Origin: Argyresthia goedartella
Taxonomy: Eukaryota > Arthropoda > Insecta > Lepidoptera > Argyresthiidae
Assembly (NCBI GenBank): GCA_949825045.1
Contig: OX463818.1
Span: 26,552,906-26,616,905, forward strand
Direction: 5' to 3'
Length of the DNA: 64,000 bases
The position numbers and the translations under genes were made by a program. Position 1 is the first letter of the stretch. The number at the start of each line of letters is the position of its first letter. The notes beneath the pieces are model-generated. The model searched no databases, was not told where the DNA came from, and saw only the letters and a program-made list of their open reading frames with translations. Of this stretch, positions 42,421-52,634 are shown one piece after another.

Positions 42421-43490
42421 AACTAAATTAAAAATTTCCTTGAGTTCGCTGCCGGGCGGGAGGGTGCCCAAGACGCTGGCACTGTTACCTCGCTGTATCG
42501 CAATACTGATGCGTTGAGCGAGGTAGGCGCCAGCTCTGCGGTCCCCTGACGCTTCGACGAGCCTCTTAGAGATATCTTTGAGGACTCTTCGAGCGTCAGA
42601 GCCGCACGGCCCAAGGGTCTCAAAGCCGAATGGCATAAACTAATAGTCGTCGCCGAATGCGGCGTATTTGCGGCTTTTGAGACACTCTGCTGCTGCCGCC
42701 GCAGCGCCGGCTGTGGCTGAGGTTGCCGAAAGGTGACACGGTGCCAGCGTATCTACGCAGGTCGCGTCCCATACTAGCGATCTTCCGCTCTGCCAGGGAA
42801 TGAGCGTCACTCCGTCCGGCCTCCTGCCATCGTCGCGTGCCAGCCCATTGGGTTCAAGTATTGCTGGCACGCCACAGCTGGCAAGGGCCCGACGGATGAC
42901 GTCATTAAGATTGGCATGACGGGACCACCGACCGGCGCTGCGTTGGCAGGAGAGGCCGTGGTGACCTAGTTGGTCCACCCTAGCACCGCAGCGGCACCGA
43001 TGGATTTCGTTTGTCTTTACGCCGAGTCGCAGGCAAACGGCGAGGGTAAGGGTGGTACGGTCAAGCAGGGTGCCAATGTGCGTTGATGGGATTGCGCGCA
43101 GCCAGTGTCCTGACTCCTTCTCCCTGGTAGCTAGGAGTCGAGCGCGCACTGCTGGACCACTAGCCGTTTTTACTAGATCTTCGCGGTTTTTAATGCATAG
43201 CGGCTCGTCCCATAGCCGTTGAGAGTTTAAATTTGTTGGAAAATTTTGCCTCGGACAGGCTTGCGTCCAGGCATTCCTGGCCTCGGCCAGACACGTGACC
43301 TCCACATCACCGAGTGATGGGTTTATGATTTTACTATAGAGATCACGTGTGCTATGGGCTGAAGACAGGAAGGCCGGGAGTGCCACATCTGAGATTTTCC
43401 GGATCCCCAAGCCACCGTGTCTGATTGGAAGGGCGGATTGGGTCCAGCTTCGTTCAACGAGATTAATGTTTAAAATTTTGGTTAATGTAC
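42421..43490 (-). pseudogene. R-type LINE C-terminal domain, copy 3, one nonsense codon
   Basis: The minus-strand frame starts near 43450 with SALPIRHGGLGIRKISDVAL, then HWLRAIPSTHIGTLLDR, LAVCLRLGVK, the zinc-knuckle-like C-x-C-x9-H-x3-C (HRCRCGARVDQLGHHGLSC), RHANLNDVIRRALAS, and the nuclease-like core RRPDGVTLIPW ... LVWDATCVDT. A TAG at 42640-42642 interrupts it in frame; it resumes with FGFETLGPCG and QRISIAIQRGNSASVLGT. Here the PD ... D motif is intact with 15 residues between the aspartates. Orthologous layout to 20038-20961 but clearly diverged, so a different subfamily. Confidence 0.75.
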
Positions 43491-43767
43491 TTTTGGTAAT
43501 GTCGTCTAAAAGGTTGCCGAATGGGAGGGATCACTCGTATTTGTATCTAGGAAAATAATAATGATCGTACATAATACAAGCAGAGGTTATTATTTCACGA
43601 CTACCCGTTGAATTCGCTCGCACGAATGGTTGTGGCGGCGAGTGGAGCGGGCCCACAGAGGCGGAATGCACTCACACAGGTACACGATCGGTTACTTGAC
43701 TCAATTACTCCTTTAAGACATAGTGATGTGGAAGCTTGTACGTTTTGTACTTATCGATGTATTCCGC
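43491..43767. other. No recognisable gene
   Basis: Short spacer between two R-type LINE fragments of opposite orientation. A GC-rich patch (43620-43690) has no recognised motif. Confidence 0.4.
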
Positions 43768-43980
43768 GTGCAGCGCGGTAATGCTGCCAGCGTGATGGGT
43801 ACCTTTGGGTCGGGCATGTCCTGGGGCGGTTTATTTGTTTAGTATTGTGTTTTTTATTGTATTCAGTTTTTAGGCATGTCTAGTTTTAAATTATTAGTTA
43901 CTTAGATTATTTTAATTGACGATGCACTTTGCGGTTTATTTATTTTATTTCGATTATACGTTCATTGATAATTAGGTTAA
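43768..43980 (+). pseudogene. R-type LINE 3' end fragment, copy 4
   Basis: The first 75 bases encode VQRGNAASVMGT and SGMSWGGLF and stop, almost identical to 20890-20961. The 3' UTR (ATTCAGTTTTTAGGCATG, GACGATGCACTTTGCGG) matches 20980-21060. This is a severely 5'-truncated copy of the same subfamily. Confidence 0.85.
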
Positions 43981-44324
43981 GCTTGGTTCAGTTAATAAAC
44001 TTCCAGATGATATTAGACTATTGAAATGTGTTGGGTTAGTTAAAAGGTAGAATTTATGCGTTAGTTTTAGGATGTATTAAAGGAGGGAGGAGTTTTAAGT
44101 GCTATGTTTTAAATCACGAGCTGAGTGTGGTTATAACGGCAAGGACTGCCCCATACGGGGCAAGCATAAATTATTATGGGCCTTATAAAAGCTGACTACA
44201 TTTTTAGTTTGGTCCAATTGCTTAGTACTGACTTCCTCTTAAGGATAGGACTCAAGGCAAAACGGTTTTTTATTCCTCTTTATATGTATAATATGAGAAA
44301 TATGTAATGTCCAGTTAAGTTTCT
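43981..44324. other. No recognisable gene
   Basis: A short reading near 44000 (NKLPDDIRLLK) resembles the C-terminal NKLP-x-x-I-R segment of CR1-like LINEs, but is too short to assign. The rest is unrecognised. Confidence 0.35.
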
Positions 44325-45645
44325 GGTTTCTGGTGAAGATCGTCCATTGGATCTACACGGCAATCATTCTACCAAGGATTCTATACGGATCAATTGTGTG
44401 GTGGAAAAGAACAGAACTAGCAACGACGAAAAAAGAGCTTGGCAAGGTACAAAAATTTGCATGTCTTATGATCACAGGAGCCATGAGGTCTACACCTACG
44501 GCATCCCTATTAACAACGCTCAGTCTAAACCAATTACATGTAGAAGTAAAAATAACAGCAATTGAACAATGGTACAGAATGAAAATGAACAAAGAATGGA
44601 ATGGCAACTCTATAGACACAGGTCATGCCTCCATTGTAGAAACGTCAGGTGGAAAGTTGGCAATGCTATTGGCAAATAACGATCTGATAAAGAAGGAAAT
44701 ACGATTCGATAAGAAATACCGAGTGCATATAGGAACAAGAGAAAATTGGATATATATATATATTGGAAATAGAAACCATTATAACCATATAGACTAACCG
44801 GTTGTAACTTGCTTCACGGATGGCTCAAGAAGAGAGGGCACAAAACTAGCAGGAGCTGGTTTTTGCAGCATGGACAGCAATAAACAAGGCAAATCAATTG
44901 CCTTGGGCTATACGCCAGCGTGTTCCAAGCGGAAATATACGCAATAATGGAATGCGCTGAAGCACTAAGGGAAACAGCAGAAATCAAAAACATATATAGT
45001 AGATGATAGTAGTAATTTATTCTGACAGTCAGGCAGCTTTAAAGGCACTTAGGCAACCAATGAATAAATCTGCACTAATCAAAGAGTGTAAGGCCAGTCT
45101 TAACTCTTTGGGAAGAACAACAGAAATAATTATCGCATGGGTCCCCGGCCGTGAAAGGATTCACGGTAACGAAAACGCAGATGAGCTGGCAAGAAACGGC
45201 GCTGATGAGCGTTTTATTGGACCAGAACGAAGATTACCTATATCAGCGACTGTCACAAAGAACATCTTCAACATGATAGCTACGCGTGATGCAAACCAAG
45301 AATGGAAGAACACCAAATACTATTGGCAGTCTAAGATGTTTATCTTAAGGAAAGACCCCAAAAAGGCTAAGTATTTACTTAATCTTAATAGGGAAAACTT
45401 AGCAATACTGGTAGGTGTGGTGACAGGTCACTGCAAACTAAATATACACCTATCGTTATTTGAGGCTCGTACAGGACCTTGCCCTCACTGTTGCTTGGAG
45501 GAAAGTAGCCAGCACTTTTTGGGAGAATGCGTAATGTAATCAAACATAAGATGGCGAACACTAGGTATGGATAACATTAAAGCATATTATTTGTCAAACT
45601 TAAAGTTTAGCGACATCCTAGAATTCATTAAACAAACAAGAAGAT
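44325..45645 (+). pseudogene. LINE with RNase H domain, ORF2 C-terminal half
   Basis: The first frame (44333-44797) has IVHWIYTAIILPRILYGSI, QKFACLMITGAMRSTPT and LSLNQLHVEVKITA, the thumb region of I/LOA/R1-group LINEs. RNase H follows: CFTDGSRREGTKLAGAG (Asp), FQAEIYAIMECAEAL (Glu, shifted frame near 44920), IYSDSQAALKAL (Asp) and WVPGRERIHGNENADELARN (His/Asp). The end has a Cys/His segment CPHCCLEESSQHFLGEC. Frameshifts near 44900 and 45000 plus stops make it a relic. RNase H would remove the RNA strand of the hybrid during retrotransposition. Confidence 0.85.
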
Positions 45646-45647
45646 TT

Positions 45648-45665
45648 GGGGGGGGGGGGGGGGGG
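45648..45665 (+). repeat. Run of 18 G
   Basis: An uninterrupted G homopolymer directly after the frame encoding FIKQTRRF of the RNase H LINE. It could form a G-quadruplex; its exact length is prone to sequencing error. Confidence 0.9.
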
Positions 45666-45923
45666 CATCTGTTGATCCAACATTCACCAGTGCCCAAACA
45701 CTGGGAATTGACCGAATGGCTAGTTTCCAGTAAGATGGAAAGTAGCCGATTAACTTGCAGGAGTTGAAAATCTTAGTTAAGCAAACAAGAGCCTAGAGGT
45801 AGGTTTTTGATAAGTATGTTTGTAATGTTGTCACAACCCGGAGCTATGCGCAGATTTATATTTAGGATGCTTTTTCTAACTTCGGGAGGACGGGTTGGGT
45901 ACTGCAGCCTCTTTTTCGTTGGT
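45666..45923 (+). other. Probable 3' UTR of the RNase H LINE
   Basis: No frame. It contains CATTCACCAGTGCCCAAACA and GGAGGACGGGTTGGGTACTG. Assigned by position only. Confidence 0.35.
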
Positions 45924-46260
45924 TTAAAGAGTCGAAAGCAATAAAGTTACTTCAGCCTCGGTCTCATCACAGGACCATTTACTAGTCAGGGTCATATTGT
46001 TGTGAAAAGCTAAGCTTAGTTCCTGACATTGCTCTTCAGCGGTAGTGGTAAGAGAGCCGTCACTTTGTTTCATGGGTGGAAAGGCTAGGTTTGTGTTTTT
46101 AAGTGACTTTGCTAGATGCCAAATTTTAGAGATAGGATTTTCAACTTTTCTTAGCTTTTCACACCATACTCTATCGTTGCGAGACTTTAGGGCAATGTTA
46201 ATGGCGTGTTGCAAACTATTTATCTGACCGTGTAGACATTTACGCAGCTTAGGATCAGTT
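45924..46260 (-). pseudogene. Jockey-type LINE linker fragment
   Basis: The minus-strand frame reads LQHAINIALKSRNDRVWCEK, PISKIWHLAKSLKNTNLAFP and TTTAEEQCQELSLAFHNN. This is the segment between endonuclease and polymerase in Jockey-group ORF2 (W-x2-x-L ... S-x-W-x2-x-K-x-L-K ... L ... A). No catalytic part is present. The plus-strand frames overlapping it are shadows. Confidence 0.7.
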
Positions 46261-46651
46261 TCGTGTTGGTCGTTCGTCGTAATCGGTTCTTTTGCTGGAT
46301 GAGTCTGTTTATTTGGCGCGGTTAGTTCTTTAGGCGATTGGTTTACGAGGATATATTATATTTATATTTTGGATCATATGCGACGATAACCGGATTCGAG
46401 TAACATTGAGCCTTACTCCAACACGCTGGCTCAGTGCGGGTTGATGTAGGAGAGTCGGGCTAGTGAAATAATACAATACAAAGGGAAAATGAACATTTTA
46501 GAATCAACTTTTTTATTTATATATTTATTTTTGAATAAGAACAACTTTAAAAAACTACATAGTAGTTGTTTTACCTAAAACACCGCCATAAATCTTGTGG
46601 TAAGGTATGTGTAATTAGTGATGAGGCGCGTCATTTCAAACAGACAAGCTC
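46261..46651. other. No recognisable gene
   Basis: AT-rich; the last four bases GCTC (46648-46651) are the left target-site duplication of the second solo LTR. Confidence 0.5.
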
Positions 46652-48805
46652 TGTAACGGCATAAATAGCTAAGGTCGAGCCACCGCTATCAGAAAGCTAT
46701 GATCGTCTATTCTATCTAACCCCAAAAGAGATGTCCCCATTCAGCTGAGAAAATGTCAAGTCAAGAATGATAAGTCTGAATTTCTCGTTTCTTGAGAAGT
46801 TCGTTAGATGTAAAATAGTTGAACGGAAGATTGGTTCAGGAAGTTAAAGGTTTAAGTTAAACAGAGAAAGCATGTATGCCCGCAAGCCGGTGTTTCGCAT
46901 CAGTTAGCGGTGTTTTGCGCCAGATCGATCTTTGTTATAATATGTGGTACCATTTATTTTTTGTATATATGGGCGCATGGAGCTTCTTTACGTGGTCGAC
47001 CACAGTTTATAATATTTGTTTGGGTTATCGTATGGTTATTCGTCGTAGTGTTACGATGTGAGTACTCAATGATATTTCATGTGCTCGCTAATAGCGGCTT
47101 TAGTGGCTCCAATTATATAATTAGTTCACGGCAATAACGATCCAAATAGACCGGGTTTACACAATTGCGATTTGATTTTCCGAAATGGGTCTGAACTAGG
47201 GGTTTCCTCAAAAGGTCCGTAACGTTTTGAAACCTTCAACTCTGTGCAATTCAAGCTGGATGTTATCGAAACGTTTTCTTTAGTGCTTTTAGAGATCTAA
47301 CCCTCTCCACAACGAGTTACGTACTTCAGAAAATACCGATTTAAGTATCTCGTTTACCTCAGCTCGCCTCGACTGAGCCCAGCAAAATAAATGCGTGACA
47401 CAATCTACACGTTAGATCTCCCAGCGAAATTGACATTTAATTTAAAGATGCAACTTGATTCAAAACGATCCAAGGCAAGGCAAAATTATCCACCCGTCCC
47501 TAAACAATGAACTTTAGACTGTAATTTGATCTCTTCGCGCGTCCCCGACAACACTCAAATGTCAAAGATATCAACAGGATAGGTTATCTGAGTTGACAAC
47601 GTTTATACTTTGCTCTGAATTTGTTATTTCCATCCGCGGAACCCCATCGATCAAATAGTCTCCCTACGCCTTGACAACCTAGGTTTAGCCTCAACTAAAC
47701 TCTTGTCTAGCCTAGTCTAAAATTCTAGTGTTATACCACGTCCATCATCGACGCCACTCGAAAATAGTTGTGTGTGAATTGAATGTGTTTGTATGTTTAA
47801 TGACTTGTGTGTGTGGGAATTTCAAAACTCGCTACACGAAGGGAATGAGGAAAGGATTAACTCGCGAATATCCTAAGAGCTAATCCAGGAACCCTATGGT
47901 GAAGGGAAAAGGAAATTAGGGTCGCTCCAAGCCCAGACTCAGACTCAGATCAAATTACCTACAAGTTCTTATCTAACGACCCAAGGATAGTTTTGGAATT
48001 TGGGTAGGTTGATTTAAAGGATAGGAACCGTGGTATATCTCGGCGCTTCAGACACACACGAAAATCCACTGTAGCACGCAATCACAAATCTTCCAGTTCC
48101 AGACGCGTAAAACGGCAGACCGAACTGTACAGATTACCGAAAGACACGTGTACCACAGTGGTTTGACGTACGGACTGAATGCCTTCCCCACCCACGCGCT
48201 CGTATTTATAGGTGGCCCACGTCTGAGATGGCGTCCCCGCAAATACTGCCCAAGCGCAAGCTTCTTATCATTAACTACACAGGGTCTAGTTTCAATCAAA
48301 CATGCCATGCACGCCTGCTGTTCTACAATTTTGTGTATGCATAGTTTCTATAATCAAACCTCGGTTATCACTCAAGTCATTTGGTATTGCCGATACACAA
48401 AATTTGTCGATCGCTGGCTATAAAGCGGTTGCAATTAATTTAGCCTGACTGCCCGACCGCTAGCGTCTAGGACAAAGATCACTGGAAAGATACGCAAACC
48501 CGTGATGTCAGACTCACCACAACGTAATAATCAATCGCAATCGTATATTTGCAGTCAACACATTAGCTTTCTCCGTATAGTTCCATATGAACCTTCCATT
48601 ATTTAATTGTTCATAATTTATTCAGCGCGCAGCCAAATCGGCTCTGATTCCATTTCGCAGGAATGCGAAAAAAAAACCTGACCCGACCTCTCTTCCCCGA
48701 ATCAACCACGTTATCAGGCCCCTTTCTTGCCAACTTACTTCGAATCACTCAATAACCCAAGCGTTAAATGAACTGACTCTTGTATTCAATGTGTGTACCA
48801 TTACA
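46652..48805. mobile_element. Solo LTR, 2.15 kb, copy 2
   Basis: Begins TGTAACGGCAT and ends GTACCATTACA. It is flanked by the perfect 4-bp duplication GCTC (46648-46651 and 48806-48809), different from that of copy 1, so the two are independent insertions. Collinear with 17283-19485 throughout (for example GATCGTCTATTCTATCTA, GTACTCAATGATATTTCATG, GATCTCTTCGCGCGTCCCCG, GCGCGCAGCCAAATCGGCTC), with many substitutions. No coding sequence. It lacks the ~60-bp SINE-like insertion of copy 1 near the right end. Confidence 0.88.
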
Positions 48806-48809
48806 GCTC

Positions 48810-49369
48810 TACTTACATTAACTGGGTCGTCGTTAATAATAAAATAAAAAGGAACCCCAGCCGAAATAAAAAGAAACCATCCACAACAACACCACTACTC
48901 AGGAATACCTACCAAACCACGGCAGCGAGATTTTAGAGAGGATTAATTCATTTAATGCATTTCATCATTTCAAATCCAAATACATAAGTAATCAAAACTA
49001 AAGCGTTCAGTCATGCAGAAAACGTTTGTAATGTATTCATAATGATTCTCGTTGCAATTAGGTGAAGAAGAAAATATCAAAACTATAAAAACGAAAACAA
49101 AAACACGTGGCGCCACTTGTTCAACTTTGACAGCTCTTAACTCGGTAACGTGATGGTTAACGAGATTTTGCCAATCTATACTTTATGTTTGTATTAATGT
49201 GATCTATCGATTTCTGAAAAGATGCGTGGCCGCCATTTTGAAAAATAAAAGTGTCGGATTGCAACTAGTACAACAGGTAGCTTTTGGAAGCTTTTTATTT
49301 ACCCACGACGGAACGGAGATGGTATATGCGTTTGGGGTGAGAGGATGTTTGTGCAAACCAATGTTGCCA
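48810..49369. other. No recognisable gene
   Basis: A/C-rich then AT-rich spacer. The frame starting 49199 has no known domain. Confidence 0.45.
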
Positions 49370-49880
49370 TTTTTCTCAAAAACTACTAGTCAGATTTTGA
49401 TGCGGTTTTCAGTGATGGGTTCGGGTTTGATTGGTGCATGTTCTTAGATAGGTGTTACGGTGACAACTCAGCAGGGCGCGCTGCAGTAAACATTTATTTG
49501 TGCAAAATCACAACTACGAGTCCGATTTTGATGCCGTTTTTCAGTGATGAGTACTGGTTTGATTGCTACATGTTTTTAGATAGGTGTTACGATGACAACT
49601 CACCAGGGGGCGCTGCGGTAAACATTTGTTTGTGCAAAACTAAAACTATTCGTTTGATTCTGATGCTTTTTTTTTTTCATTTGTAATGGGTTTGCGGTTG
49701 ATTAGTGAGGGTTCATAAATAGATGTTTCGGTAGGAACTCACTAGAGGGCACTGCAGTGATATTGTTTATATTAGGTACTAAATATTAAATAAACTCGAT
49801 AGAACTTTCTTCTAGGGGCACTGCAGTGATATAGTTTATATTAGCTACTAAATATTAAAGAAACTCGATAGAACTTTCTT
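49370..49880 (+). repeat. Diverged tandem repeats, ~132-bp and 69-bp periods
   Basis: Units with TAGATAGGTGTTACG(G/A)TGACAACTCA and GGCGC(G)CTGC(A/G)GTAAACATTT start near 49446 and 49578, with a more diverged third near 49719. The right end then repeats GGGCACTGCAGTGATAT with CTACTAAATATTAAA and ACTCGATAGAACTTTC at a 69-bp period (49748 and 49817). Frames across them have no recognised domain. Confidence 0.75.
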
Positions 49881-49895
49881 GCTAACATTACAGTC

Positions 49896-50002
49896 AGGCC
49901 TCACTTGTGCGCTGCGTTGCGTCGCGTCGTCGATTTTGCATACTTTTGACAGTGGCATGTCACTGTCAAATATTTGGAAAAAGCCGAGGACAAATGAGGC
50001 CT
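49896..50002. mobile_element. 107-bp palindromic MITE-like element
   Basis: Ends are AGGCCTCACTTGT (49896-49908) and its inverse ACAAATGAGGCCT (49990-50002), one mismatch. The centre holds the natural palindrome TTGACAGTGGCATGTCACTG. No coding content and no target-site duplication recognised. Confidence 0.6.
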
Positions 50003-50058
50003 CCCCCTCAGTGAACCAAGTATTTATGTGGGAAAGGGAGCAAAAGATGACGGCTACT

Positions 50059-50275
50059 TTATGGCCTTTCTTCTGTGTCCTCAGTTTGCGACCGGCGGCG
50101 TATAGTTTGTCTCAATCGCTCTAATTCTTCCAACGCTATGCTGTTATTTGGGCTGTTAAAAAGATATATTTCATCTAGATCGGTAATTACTACGCCATCT
50201 TAAGATCGTACTCTACTAAGCGCCACATAAGCTTGTCCTTTGGCATATGTTTTTGGTCGAAAATATAAAAACCTA
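50059..50275 (-). pseudogene. Helitron helicase C-terminal relic
   Basis: The minus-strand frame reads KTYAKGQAYVALSRVRS, an in-frame stop (TTA near 50203), then DGVVITDLDEIYLFN and IALEELERLRQTIRRR, ending at TAA (50059-50061). KGQAYVALSRVRS is the last conserved helicase motif of the PIF1-like domain in Helitron Rep-helicase proteins. Rep and the other helicase motifs are absent. Sequence to the right (from 50276) is unrelated and AT-rich. Helitron termini were not identified. Confidence 0.8.
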
Positions 50276-50442
50276 AAAGTAAGAAAATATGGAGAGATAT
50301 CCCAACAACTTAGCCTACTACTAATTTTAATTAACCTAATAAATTCAAGACGAAGTACGAAAAATATTAAACTAAAAATCAGAACCAAAAATCAATACTC
50401 GTGGATTAAGCTAATGATGTAATGTAGAGGGATATTACAATT

Positions 50443-50463
50443 AACCTAACCTAACCTAACCTA
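50443..50463 (-). repeat. Short interstitial telomere-like repeat
   Basis: About four units of CCTAA, the complement of the insect telomere motif TTAGG. Too short to mark a chromosome end. Confidence 0.7.
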
Positions 50464-50829
50464 CTTACTTATTCAAATGAAAGTAAACATTCAAGAAATA
50501 ATGCTACATCTATTACAAACACAACCAAAACTATTACAAATACAACCAAATTTGACAAGAATTTAGTAAAACTGAAACTATAGCACACCATATAATACAT
50601 ATTAATATGAAGTATAATTTACATAATACCTATGCTTGCTCTGTAAAAAGTGTGAAATAAAATAAAAAAAATAAAACTTTGAAAAAACCCACGACGGTTA
50701 AAATGTACTTGAAGAAGGATAAAATAATTTTGAAACCCCCGACTCAAAGAATTTATGCTATGACTTAATAAAAAAACAAGAAAATCTGTCGGGGGCGCGC
50801 CACAGTCTGGCATGATGGGTACAGGTGCT
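50464..50829. other. No recognisable gene
   Basis: AT-rich; an inverted pair ACCCCCGAC (50735) and GTCGGGGGC (50788) brackets about 50 bases and may be a small MITE relic. Confidence 0.4.
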
Positions 50830-51080
50830 GCTTTAGTAGCAGAGGCCGTGGCGTCCTAGTTGGTCCACCCTAGCACCGCAGTGGCAGAGATGGGTCAGTT
50901 TGTCCTTATACCGAGTCGCAGATAGACGGAAACTTGGTGGTAAACTTGGTAAGGTCAAGCACAGTGCCAATTCTCCTCGGTCTATTGACAGGAGACGACC
51001 GAGCTCACTGAAACTCTAGCAGTGTGCACCAGATCATCTCTGGTTTTAATACAAAACGGCTCATCCCACAGCAGTTTATA
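50830..51080 (-). pseudogene. R-type LINE fragment, copy 5
   Basis: Nucleotide match to 42950-43210 on the same strand: GAGGCCGTGGCGTCCTAGTT, GGTCCACCCTAGCACCGCAG, ACCGAGTCGCAG and CGGCTCATCCCACAGC. It covers the zinc-knuckle region and the stretch before it, with deletions and stops. No open frame remains. Confidence 0.75.
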
Positions 51081-51084
51081 AGAA

Positions 51085-51718
51085 AATCCCTTCCTTCTAC
51101 TAACTACTGTTACTATGGGAGATCTATATTTCTCTTAACTTATCTCTAACTCTAATGACAACGAATTATCACTTTTGTCAATACATATAAGAACATATTC
51201 GTTACTTGCAGTTGATTTTGGCTAAAAACTCGCTATGTAAGGCTACATATCCATCCTTGAGTAAATACTGAGTCCTTAACCCATCTAGTCACGACCGGTA
51301 CATAGAGAACAAAACAAAAAGAAATCTTATTAAAAAATTGTTATCATGAAATACAAAACAGGCAGAACATTCAGAATATAAACGAAATAAATTTTAACTT
51401 ATTTTTTTTTATAAATGCTTTTTCATTTATTTCGCCAAACTCCCGGTGTGCGGAGGCCAATCACAAAAACTACAGTACGAAAAAGATAACAGGGTGCTTG
51501 ACAGATGTCAGTCCCCCAGTTTCCGAAAGAGTTGTTGTTGTTTTGTTGTTGTTGTAACAAGCGATCAATTGATCATTAATTCAAAATAGCGGCATGTGAT
51601 TGGCTGAAATGCGCTTAACAAGAGTTTAACAAGTTGTCACAGCTAATATTCCTTTCAGAAACCGGTAGCCTGTGAATTAGGGGATTTTTCTTAAAAAAAT
51701 CGATTAATCATTACTCAT
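51085..51718. other. No recognisable gene
   Basis: AT-rich spacer with a GTTGTTGTTTTGTTGTTGTT stretch near 51530. No motif recognised. Confidence 0.45.
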
Positions 51719-51855
51719 AATTTCTTTATTGCACACAAATCTGAAAACAAAACAAGAGTTCCATGAAAATAGTGTACATAGGCAAACTTATCTCTAATAA
51801 GAGACCTCTTCCAGCAAACCAGGTTAATATGGGAAAGGTTGATTGCTGAGAAATG
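51719..51855 (-). repeat. Dispersed repeat, partner of 1-140
   Basis: Reverse complement of the first 140 bases of the window: TTTCTTTATTGCACACAAAT, CTTATCTCTAATAAGAGACC, AATATGGGAAAGGTTGATTG. No coding sequence. Confidence 0.65.
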
Positions 51856-52634
51856 TATCGAAATAATTACCTATGTTGAATGTTTTGGTAACATCCCTAG
51901 TGTTTAAAAAGTGGATTTTATAAAGGATTTTTTATGGGTATCTATCATATTACTTCTTATATTGCGTGAACAGTAATCGCTGAATTTTTTCAGGGTTGCG
52001 TGGAAATATGACATAGTATTTACGGTTTCTGGTAATACTTATTTTAAAATTTGTTTTATAGAGGTACAGCCAATATAACAACAACAAAATTAATTGCCTG
52101 AAAAAATCTGCAAAAAGCAAGTGCATCTTCTAAATTTCTGGCCCAGCGTCACACCTTTTTCTATACGGGGCGGTAGGGAAACAGTTTATTTCCTGCGCAG
52201 ATCCTTAAAATAGACGGAGACTCCAAATATGCCCCAGGCCAAGGTCAGGCCCGTGGCCTTTAGCCTAAGTCGAGCCCAAGAAAGTAGGTCAAATAACCCT
52301 TTATAAGGACTCCTTATGAACTTGTACACGTTGCTCTATATATACAAGGGTATGTTGGCAAGTGACAATCGCTAAAACTGATAAAACCTCATTGATAACT
52401 GAAAATTGGAAATAGAGAAATTAAGTGGCTTTTTTATAAAACAATTGCAATGCCGACTGCATTTGCTTTCGATACAATATACAAAGTTATAAATGCACGT
52501 ACGTCCTGGATACGTAGAGATTGTTGATGAAATATAGCCGCACCAATAACTTTGTAAACTACATTTTGCGATCTAAAATCCAACAAGAAATGGTCATACG
52601 TAGATGCATACAAACAGTTCCATCAAGCAGTAGG
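51856..52634. other. No gene; small repeat fragments
   Basis: At 52141-52180 a fragment resembles the SINE C tail reversed (GCGTCACACCTTTTTCTATA, CGGGGCGG), and at 52485-52570 a segment shared with 28650-28695 and 39515-39605 (GCCGCACCAATAACTTTGTA). A GC-richer patch (52200-52290) is unrecognised. Confidence 0.4.

Noticed and set aside
49199..49686. Two 82-residue frames in tandem
   Set aside because: They arise from the 132-bp tandem units (a multiple of three) and have no recognisable domain.
50443..50463. Chromosome end
   Set aside because: Only about four CCTAA units with ordinary sequence on both sides.
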